Origin: GCA-2746795 sp964643965
GTDB lineage: Bacteria; Chloroflexota; Anaerolineae; Promineifilales; Promineifilaceae
Assembly: GCA_964643965.1 (NCBI GenBank)
Contig: CAZXVH010000138.1
Location: 1-12,229 of the forward strand
Direction of reading: 5' to 3'
DNA length: 12,229 bases
Under the pieces are notes generated by a model, which searched no databases, was not told where the DNA came from, and was given only the letters and a program-made list of their open reading frames with translations. A program made the position numbers and the translations under genes. Of this stretch, positions 7,430 to 12,229 are shown in pieces; the first letter of the stretch is position 1, and each line of letters opens with the position of its first letter.

Positions 7430-7433
7430 ACTC

Positions 7434-7499
7434 GTGTCATGCTGAGTGAAACGAAGCATCCCAGAGGTAGGGGATTCTTCACTGCGTTCAGAATGACAC
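7434..7499. repeat. 66-bp imperfect palindrome (MITE-like)
   Basis: Arms 7434-7462 and 7471-7499 are complementary at 22 of 29 positions around an 8-nt centre. The outer ends are perfect (GTGTCAT/ATGACAC), as are the inner ends (ATCCC/GGGAT). The pattern GTCATxCTGA...GAAG...ATCC resembles a palindromic family I know to be widespread between genes in environmental bacteria; that link is from memory. It lies just inside the left end of the insertion. Confidence 0.65.
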
Positions 7500-7563
7500 C
7501 AACTCCAGCAAATCCTAAAGACCCAAAACTGATTGGTATCAGGGGAGTAGCAAAAGCTTGCTT

Positions 7564-8052
7564 CTAAGAGTTCTCTTCATTGCAATCGATAAGAAATACG
7601 TCAAATGCCAAGGAGTTAACCGTTATAGATTTGATCCACAACGGTTCGGTCTTTTCATTTAGTTCCCGAATCACTATCTTGGATTCTTTAGATTGAGATA
7701 CACCCAAATTCAAATGGTTTTCGACTGCATCATCGATCGAAACATCATTAAGCCCACAAGATATAACTTCCACATGAGCTGCCTCGGAGATACCGTGTTC
7801 CAAGCTTACAACGGGTCGATCTCCCCACTCGCCACCACCCCAATATGTTCCGTTATCATTGTTTTTCGGCGAATGGATTTCATTAACTGCCGCACCCACG
7901 TTTTCATCTCTAGAATTAGTTGATACTGTATTCGCGGCGGATTCGATATTATCAACACTAGCTTGACATCCTATCAAGAGCAGGATGGCAAGGCAAAAGA
8001 ACACGTAAGGAGTCTTTTCTTTTATAATTATTTGATATTCGTGTCGTTTCAT
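7564..8052 (-). CDS. Hypothetical lipoprotein within the insertion
   Basis: A 162-residue ORF with a basic N-terminus, a hydrophobic stretch (about 15-28) and a lipobox LIGC with Cys29, so it is probably a membrane-anchored lipoprotein. A polar Asn/Ser-rich linker follows, then a short domain containing GTYWGGGEWGDRPVVSLE and ending FLIDCNEENS. I do not recognise the family. The only purine-rich Shine-Dalgarno, GGAGG, is 16 nt before the ATG, which is long; no other in-frame start lies upstream before a stop. Codon use is AT-rich, unlike proS, leuS and deoB. It lies inside the DNA that splits the SGNH gene, on the same strand as that gene. Confidence 0.6.
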   Translation of the reverse strand: MKRHEYQIIIKEKTPYVFFCLAILLLIGCQASVDNIESAANTVSTNSRDENVGAAVNEIHSPKNNDNGTYWGGGEWGDRPVVSLEHGISEAAHVEVISCGLNDVSIDDAVENHLNLGVSQSKESKIVIRELNEKTEPLWIKSITVNSLAFDVFLIDCNEENS

Positions 8053-8148
8053 AAACTTGAATAATCAACCTCCATTTTACCGACTGGGCCAGTATCTGAT
8101 CATGTCAACTCTGATCAAAATGTCAGGTTTTGGCTGTTGTCAGCATAG

Positions 8149-8448
8149 CTACGCTGAGAGAGAGGATACAATTGATTCAACATCAGTAATATTCATGCCT
8201 CGAAACACAAGCTCAATATTTAATTCTCCTAATTGAAAGCGCGACAATCGAATCTCACCTTCTTCGTAAATAGGAATAGTTCCACTTGGCAGATCCAGAT
8301 TACCGATTTGAATCTTTTCACCATTGTAATTGTAGTATTTGGCAGCCTTTGCGCGATCGGTTTGCCAGATATGTATGAAATCCAATTGACTATTAATGAA
8401 TTCCAATATGAACTGCCCAGTATTACTCGATTGTGTTGCGTTCATCAA
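8149..8448 (-). CDS. Hypothetical fragment, possible C-terminal domain of a larger protein
   Basis: A 99-residue ORF from a TTG start. The frame stays open to 8490, adding a Ser-rich stretch SSTVPSSQGTEQYD, and is then closed by a TGA (8491-8493). The sequence reads like a compact beta-rich end domain: YYNYNGEKIQIGNLDLPSG, then LGELNIELVFRGMNITDVES and IVSSLSA. That ending recalls DUF4367-type domains, where a weak strand leads into an 'ESIVSSL' helix; this comparison is weak. With no clear ribosome binding site and no signal peptide, it may be the surviving end of a decayed lipoprotein gene. It lies inside the insertion, 96 nt upstream of the lipoprotein ORF on the same strand. Confidence 0.4.
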   Translation of the reverse strand: MMNATQSSNTGQFILEFINSQLDFIHIWQTDRAKAAKYYNYNGEKIQIGNLDLPSGTIPIYEEGEIRLSRFQLGELNIELVFRGMNITDVESIVSSLSA

Positions 8449-8493
8449 ATCGTATTGTTCTGTGCCTTGGCTTGAAGGTACTGTTGAAGATCA

Positions 8494-9009
8494 AACCTTA
8501 TTTACTAACAGACTGTCAAAAAAGCAGCCTCTAACAACCCAATGTTAAACTAATAACGATTTTTAAAGAAGCAAAGCTGTTTGCAATTCACTTTACCTTT
8601 ATCACGCGATCCAAGTCAGATGTAAGCAATTTCATCTCCGATTAATTAGACATTATATATTGTGAAGTAGAATGATGAAAAGAATGTTTGCGGCAAATTA
8701 AGTTCGAGACTATTGTAACAATATAATACACAACCGCTTGGTTTATTAATTGGCAGCCTTTTGCCATTTGAACCGTTTGGGTGCGATAAAAAGTTATGTA
8801 TAGGTCGGATCATCCCCGATAGCAATTTGATTGGGTGCCTCTGGTTATATACAGAAAACAATCGCACCTGCCGTTTGGTTGCTTGCTAAAGGTCATTTAT
8901 TAACGATGGGGCAGGACGCCATGCATTTTTGCAACGCGGTAAAATATGCCAAATTCAAAAAGTTGCTCGATTTTGCTCAAAAGCCCCCTGGTTTTCTGCT
9001 TAATTCGGC
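8494..9009. other. AT-rich stretch without a convincing gene
   Basis: No supported gene is present. A plus-strand open frame (8831-9013) contains GASGYIQKTIAP and then AKGHLL, which faintly resembles the end of a response-regulator receiver domain. It has no full domain, no convincing start and stops upstream, so at most it is a relic. The rest is AT-rich with stops in all frames. Confidence 0.5.
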
Positions 9010-9549
9010 TTAAAAACGCGACTGTTCTTGGGTTCGGGTCGTAGCGAAGTCTGATGTCCCAAATGTATTACCTTTGATGTGATCAGGTATCGTATCTAAA
9101 ATGCTATCCCCCACCTTCGAGAAACGATTCGGATTGCGGCCAGCCGCTTTGCCCCGCGCTAGAATTTCCAGGCTATGGTGCATCGTTTTGGCGGGTATCT
9201 GGATGAAGGCTTCTGGCGGCAGCCCGTTGACGAAAATCGCTTGAGGAGTGGCTTGAAGAGTAGGCGCAAGAGTCGCTGTGGGAAGCGGGGTAGAGGAAGG
9301 TTTTAATGTGGGGGTAGCCAAAGCTGGTGGGAAAAGGGGTTGTCCTGTTTTTATGGGCGTGGGTGTAGTGCTGGGTTGCGGGGGTTTTGCCGTAGCGGTG
9401 GCGCTTATCGCTATCAGTGCATTATCTGGAGAGACGGCCGTTTTCTGGCAACATTGAGAAAAATAGACCCCTAAAGACAAGAGGATGAGAACGAGTGAGA
9501 AAATGAAAATTCCCCAACAGGATTTTTTGTGCCGTGATTTTTGAACCAT
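9010..9549 (-). pseudogene. SGNH/GDSL hydrolase, N-terminal half
   Basis: The first 150 codons (9549 down to 9100) are the front of an exported hydrolase. They encode a basic N-terminus, a membrane segment (about 12-30), a Thr/Pro-rich linker (about 48-104), then GLPPEAFIQIPAKTM and ARGKAAGRNPNRFSKVGDSI. Block I GDS is here, with the presumed nucleophile Ser149. After GDSI the frame runs 29 codons through unrelated sequence to a TAA at 9010. The rest of the enzyme lies at 6800-7405 on the same strand. The ATG is 9 nt after the deoB stop codon, so the two were probably co-transcribed, although no clear Shine-Dalgarno is visible. The truncated product would be an anchored protein without GTND or Asp/His. 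Membrane anchor versus cleaved signal peptide cannot be settled; the Cys pair at 33-34 is not a good lipobox. Confidence 0.8.
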
Positions 9550-9558
9550 TGTGATCGA

Positions 9559-10767
9559 TTATAGAGCCAACGGTCGTTGCCACCCATCTGACGGTAAAAT
9601 AGCATCTTTAAAACTTGTGCCGATTAACGGCCGTTCTACCCCCAACAACTCCGCCACCGTCGCCGCCAAATCCCCAAACGTCTCCCGCACCCCAATATTC
9701 ACCCCGGCCTTCACCGGCTTGCCCGTGATGAGAATAGGCACATACTCCCGCGAGTGGTCGGTGCTGGGCGTGACTGGATCGTTGCCGTGATCGGCCGTCA
9801 GCACCAGCACATCATCCTCCTTGAGCGCCGCCACAATTTCTGGCAGACGTTGGTCGAACTCAGCCAAACAATTGGCGTACCCTTCGGGATTGTTGCGATG
9901 GCCGAATTTGGCGTCAAAGTCCACCAGGTTGGTGAAGATGAGACCCTTGCGGTTCTGAGTCTGCATGGCGGCGATGGTTTTGTCCACGCCATCCATATTA
10001 TCCAGCGTCGTCACATAGTCGGTGATGCCCTGCCCCACAAAGATATCGTTGATTTTGCCCACGGCGTAAACCATTTGTCCAGCATCCTTGATTTTGTCGA
10101 GCAAGGTGGGTTCGGGCGGCACGACGGAATAGTCATGCCGGTTGGCGGTGCGCGTGAAGTGTCCCGGTTCGCCGATAAACGGCCGGGCGATGACCCGGGC
10201 GACCTCATGTTCCCCGCGTAAAATTTCGCGGGCGATGTGGCAAATGTGGTACAACTCATCGAGGGGGATAATCTCCTCATGCGCCGCAATCTGAAATACG
10301 CTGTCGCCAGAGGTATAGACGATGGGCTTGCCCGTGGCCATATGCTCCGCGCCCAGTTCGTCGAGGATGACAGTGCCGGAGGCGGGGTAGTTGCCCAATG
10401 TGCCGCGCCCGATTTCCGCTTCAAAGCGCTCCATCACTGCGGGCGGAAAGCCGTGGGGATACATGGGGAATGCTTGTTTCAGTTCAATGCCCATCAGTTC
10501 CCAATGGCCGGTGGTGGTATCTTTGCCGGCTGATATTTCGGTTAGTTTGCCGTAAACGGCCGTTGGTTCCGTTTGTGGCAGCACCCCGTCCAGGATGGCG
10601 ATATTGCCCAGGCCCATCCGTTCCATATGGGGCACATGCAGGCCACCGACGACGCGAGCCATATTGCCCAGGGTATGGCTGCCCACGTCGCCGAAGGCGG
10701 CCGCATCTGGCGCTTCGCCGATGCCTACACTGTCTAACACGATGATGATGATGCGGTTGATACTCAT
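9559..10767 (-). CDS. deoB: Phosphopentomutase
   Basis: Interconverts (deoxy)ribose 1-phosphate and 5-phosphate in cytosolic nucleoside salvage. The 402 residues match the usual size. Alkaline-phosphatase-superfamily motifs are complete: VLDSVGIGEAPDA with metal ligand Asp12, GKDTTTGHWE with the phospho-acceptor Thr84, VIARPFIGEPGHFTRTANRH, LVDFDAKFGH (Asp285, His290), TADHGNDP (Asp326, His327) and TDHSREYVP (His338). These positions track the Bacillus cereus enzyme with an offset of one. The start at 10765-10767 is preceded by GGAG 7 nt upstream. The frame also opens upstream to 10818, but that part is translated 51-bp repeat and is not protein. No other nucleoside-salvage gene is nearby; the gene downstream is the broken SGNH hydrolase. 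The motif AACGGCCGTT occurs at 10555 and 9626. Confidence 0.98.
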   Translation of the reverse strand: MSINRIIIIVLDSVGIGEAPDAAAFGDVGSHTLGNMARVVGGLHVPHMERMGLGNIAILDGVLPQTEPTAVYGKLTEISAGKDTTTGHWELMGIELKQAFPMYPHGFPPAVMERFEAEIGRGTLGNYPASGTVILDELGAEHMATGKPIVYTSGDSVFQIAAHEEIIPLDELYHICHIAREILRGEHEVARVIARPFIGEPGHFTRTANRHDYSVVPPEPTLLDKIKDAGQMVYAVGKINDIFVGQGITDYVTTLDNMDGVDKTIAAMQTQNRKGLIFTNLVDFDAKFGHRNNPEGYANCLAEFDQRLPEIVAALKEDDVLVLTADHGNDPVTPSTDHSREYVPILITGKPVKAGVNIGVRETFGDLAATVAELLGVERPLIGTSFKDAILPSDGWQRPLAL

Positions 10768-10779
10768 GGGAATTCTCCA

Positions 10780-11087
10780 GTGTAAATCGAATTGGTAATT
10801 CGATACGCGATTTATCAAATCGCGCTACAACTGTAAATCGAATTGGTAATTCGATACGCGATTTATCAAATCGCNNNNNNNNNNNNNNNNNNNNNNNNNN
10901 NNNNNNNNNNNNNNNNNNNNNNNNNNNNNNNNNNNNNNNNNNNNNNNNNNNNNNNNNNNNNNNNNNNNNNNNNNTCGCGCTACAACTGTAAATCGAATTG
11001 GTAATTCGATACGCGATTTATCAAATCGCGCTACAACTGTAAATCGAATTGGTAATTCGATACGCGATTTATCAAATCGCATTACGA
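10780..11087. repeat. 51-bp tandem repeat array with two hairpins per unit
   Basis: Units start at 10780, 10831, 10986 and 11037, in exact 51-bp steps on each side of the N gap, and are almost identical where readable. Each unit carries two small inverted repeats: CGAATT-ggt-AATTCG and GCGATTT-atc-AAATCGC. The last unit decays after AAATCGC (11080). As 51 is divisible by three, the minus strand is open across the array with a 17-residue period, but this is most likely chance. The array lies between deoB and the gene at 11111-11494, and its true copy number is hidden by the gap. Confidence 0.95.
10875..10974. other. Assembly gap (100 N) inside the tandem array
   Basis: Exactly 100 N with repeat units on both sides. 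The repeats are the likely reason the assembly broke, so the real number of units could be much higher. Confidence 0.99.
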
Positions 11088-11110
11088 CTTCATAAAAATG
11101 AACGCAAAGA

Positions 11111-11494
11111 TTAGGGTAAGCGTTCTCCTGTCCACCTATCAATGCCAATCCAGAAGGGACACTGGGGGCAAACTTCTCCGAGGGGATAATCAATGCCTTC
11201 TTCGTGGGGGCAGCCTATGATGCGATCTGGCATAGCGACCCGATAGACATCATATTCCTGCAAAAATGTGGCAATTTGTTGGCAAATTTCTTCGTCAAGT
11301 CGCACATCTTCTGTGGAGGCGTACCAGCGTTCCAGCGCCAGTTGTTTGTTGTTTTCGCTGATTATGCTCACTGCTACTTTGGAGGCAAATTGATCGGTGG
11401 GGCCATAGTAGGCAACCGTGCCTATGGGGTATCCGGTAGAGTGTTTACGGGCTTTTTTATTAAGATATTTGCGAGAGGCAGATAGTCGTGGCAT
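11111..11494 (-). CDS. Conserved hypothetical protein with CPHEEG...CPxCPFW motif
   Basis: A 127-residue protein. After a basic N-terminus (RLSASRKYLNKKARKHSTGY) comes PIGTVAYYGPTDQFASKVAV, an acidic helical middle (DEEICQQIATFLQEYDVYRV), then GCPHEEGIDYPLGEVCPQCP and FWIGIDRWTGE. Three Cys and one His in CPH-x12-CPxC form could bind zinc. I recall uncharacterised proteins with the same YPIGT.AYYGP and CPHEEG.DYP motifs in Chloroflexota and Cyanobacteria, but know no function. The start is supported by GAGG about 8 nt before the ATG and by an extended -10 promoter about 90 bp upstream. It is transcribed towards the repeat array and deoB, but 340 bp plus a gap of unknown size separates it from deoB. 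Confidence 0.85.
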   Translation of the reverse strand: MPRLSASRKYLNKKARKHSTGYPIGTVAYYGPTDQFASKVAVSIISENNKQLALERWYASTEDVRLDEEICQQIATFLQEYDVYRVAMPDRIIGCPHEEGIDYPLGEVCPQCPFWIGIDRWTGERLP

Positions 11495-11586
11495 AGCTTT
11501 TTCCTCGCTTCAAATGGTTTGCGTGGCGTTCTGATCGTGCAGATTGGTTGACATATTGGTAAGCATTGCCCTTCGTTATTTTGGCA

Positions 11587-11595
11587 ATTATACCA
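11587..11595 (-). promoter_or_regulatory. Extended -10 promoter for the gene at 11111-11494
   Basis: On the minus strand the sequence is TGGTATAAT, a perfect -10 with a TG extension. The best -35 at 17 bp spacing is TTAATC, which is poor, as is normal for extended -10 promoters. Transcription would start near 11580, giving a leader of about 85 nt. Confidence 0.55.
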
Positions 11596-11686
11596 TCAGT
11601 GTGGTTGAGGATTAACGGCCGTTCTCCCTTTCTAATTCAGTTTCATGTTGGTGCTATTCCAAATGTAAAAGCGCAGAGGAAAGTCT

Positions 11687-11712
11687 GGCTCTTTGGGATC
11701 TCGTAGGGTTTT
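11687..11712. repeat. 26-bp dispersed repeat, copy 2
   Basis: Starts GGCTCTTTGGGA and ends AGGGTTTT. It matches 7404-7429 at 21 of 26 positions; flanking sequence does not match. Confidence 0.55.
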
Positions 11713-11809
11713 GATGTATTGCGTATTACGTAAAGTTCTTTGGATACACAATATTAACCATCAATCTCCTGAAATCCTGAAAGGTCACATTTATTTTGTA
11801 ATCTCGTTA

Positions 11810-11838
11810 TTTACAGCGCGGAACTTTTTTGTTACCCT
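11810..11838 (+). promoter_or_regulatory. Promoter for the gene starting at 11931
   Basis: -35 TTTACA (11810-11815), a 17-bp spacer, then TACCCT (11833-11838) with a TGT extended -10. It resembles the leuS leader promoter. Transcription would begin near 11845. Confidence 0.5.
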
Positions 11839-11930
11839 AACTTTGTTGTTGGTAGCCGCATGAAATTTCAGTTTAATCAGGAATTAGGTTTGGCTCAGGT
11901 TTCATCATATTAAAATGGGAGGATTGTCTT

Positions 11931-12229
11931 ATGTTCAGGCGCTCATTTTTATTCCTTAATATGGTTGTTGTGCTTTTTACCGTCTTGTCATTGTTCACGC
12001 ATTTTGCCTCATCCCCGACAAATACGATACCCCCTCAAATTAAAATCGGAGCGGCTGCGCCATAGGCGCAGCCGCTCTCAGCGCTCGCTTTTTTAGCTTA
12101 CGCTGACCATCAAGCAGTGACTGCCCCGCCCGCCCCAAGTGAAGCTGAAGGAACCGTTTTCCTTTCTGCCTACCCCCTCATGTCTAATCACCAACTCAAT
12201 ACCGCTGCTCCGCAGACGTTGAGCATACA
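11931..12229 (+). CDS. Exported protein, 5' end, with in-frame TAG in a hairpin (partial)
   Basis: A very good ribosome binding site GGGAGG (11917-11922) lies 8 nt before the ATG. The product begins MFRRSFLFLNMVVVLFTVLS, a clear signal peptide or anchor, but a TAG at 12063-12065 ends it after 44 residues (...IKIGAAAP). The same frame then stays open to the window edge, 54 complete codons, reading AQPLSALAFLAYADHQAV, TAPPAPSEAEGTVFLSAYPL and MSNHQLNTAAPQTLSI. This looks like a normal secreted-protein continuation. The TAG sits in the loop and first stem base of a perfect 13-bp hairpin. Options are a pseudogene made by a small palindrome insertion, a sequencing error, or a regulated stop. Family not recognisable. 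Confidence 0.55.
12049..12077 (+). other. Perfect 13-bp hairpin containing an in-frame TAG
   Basis: GAGCGGCTGCGCC (12049-12061) pairs perfectly with GGCGCAGCCGCTC (12065-12077) around the loop ATA. A run of six T (12089-12094) follows only after 11 further nt, so a standard intrinsic terminator is not well supported. The stem is much more GC-rich than the surrounding AT-rich leader. Confidence 0.75.

Larger units (their letters stand above)
7404..9099. mobile_element. AT-rich insertion splitting the SGNH hydrolase gene
   Basis: About 1.7 kb of AT-rich DNA lies between the codons for GDSI (9100-9111) and ESQFFTVF (ending near 7405) of a single SGNH gene. The left end starts with a 26-bp sequence found again at 11687-11712 (21 of 26 identical). 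Just inside is a 66-bp imperfect palindrome. The interior has two small minus-strand ORFs, a degenerate region, and none of the AACGGCCGTT motifs that are common elsewhere. I see no transposase, no terminal inverted repeats and no convincing target duplication, so the mechanism (transposition, recombination or successive insertions) is unknown. The right boundary is set only by where the hydrolase homology stops. Confidence 0.6.
339..11623. repeat. Dispersed palindrome AACGGCCGTT, 11 exact copies
   Basis: Exact copies start at 339, 2153, 3271, 3717, 4844, 5557, 6457, 7372, 9626, 10555 and 11614. Near copies (GACGGCCGTT) start at 3888 and 9433. It occurs within genes in all three frames, encoding T-A-V, N-G-R or R-P-L, as well as between genes. 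The feature spans first to last copy. Confidence 0.95.
11614..11930. other. Intergenic region between divergent genes
   Basis: No gene found. It contains AACGGCCGTT at 11614-11623, copy 2 of the 26-bp repeat, and the promoter and ribosome binding site of the gene starting at 11931. Confidence 0.6.

Noticed and set aside
8831..9013. Response-regulator receiver fragment (GASGYIQKTIAP)
   Set aside because: Only a short stretch resembles the end of a receiver domain; there is no phospho-acceptor region and frames are broken upstream. Chance or a very old relic.
7404..9099. Insertion sequence with transposase
   Set aside because: No ORF resembles a transposase, and I found neither terminal inverted repeats nor a clear target-site duplication.
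10768..10818. Longer deoB start at 10818
   Set aside because: The extra codons are translated repeat sequence; the start at 10767 has a Shine-Dalgarno and matches the family N-terminus.
10825..11193. Open frame through the 51-bp repeats with a 17-residue period
   Set aside because: It is open because 51 is a multiple of three; it crosses a gap of unknown size, has no supported start and encodes only the repeat.

Overview
The window looks like a contig from a Chloroflexota genome, probably an Anaerolineae-type lineage. This is inferred from the gene repertoire and style: a short archaeal-type ProRS, a Thr/Pro-rich exported SGNH hydrolase, a multi-repeat lipoprotein and a CPHEEG...CPxCPFW protein. 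No marker here gives a firm taxonomic call. Two runs of exactly 100 N (3551-3650 and 10875-10974) are scaffold gaps of unknown true size.

Layout. (1) 1-170: octamer repeats in two opposed orientations. (2) 162-1604, minus: prolyl-tRNA synthetase (proS), with a good promoter at 1699-1727 and a second octamer array in its 5' leader. (3) 1605-2419: a long divergent intergenic region. It holds three hairpins, a strong promoter, a Leu-rich 31-codon leader ORF, an intrinsic terminator and a three-way-junction fold. It reads as an attenuator for the next gene. (4) 2420-4943, plus: leucyl-tRNA synthetase (leuS), interrupted by the first N gap. (5) 4944-5230: hairpins including a second three-way-junction fold. 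(6) 5231-6748, plus: a lipoprotein with four repeated domains. (7) 6800-9549, minus: one SGNH/GDSL hydrolase gene split in two by about 1.7 kb of AT-rich DNA carrying two small ORFs. (8) 9559-10767, minus: phosphopentomutase (deoB), 9 nt upstream of the hydrolase. (9) 10780-11087: 51-bp tandem repeats containing the second N gap. (10) 11111-11494, minus: a conserved hypothetical with a Cys/His motif. (11) 11931-12229, plus: the start of an exported-protein gene with an in-frame TAG inside a perfect hairpin.

Functionally the window mixes translation (two aminoacyl-tRNA synthetases), nucleoside salvage (deoB) and cell-surface proteins. The most striking features are non-coding. The palindrome AACGGCCGTT occurs 11 times in about 12 kb but is absent from the inserted DNA. 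leuS has a candidate leucine-sensing leader. The SGNH gene can be rejoined across an insertion.
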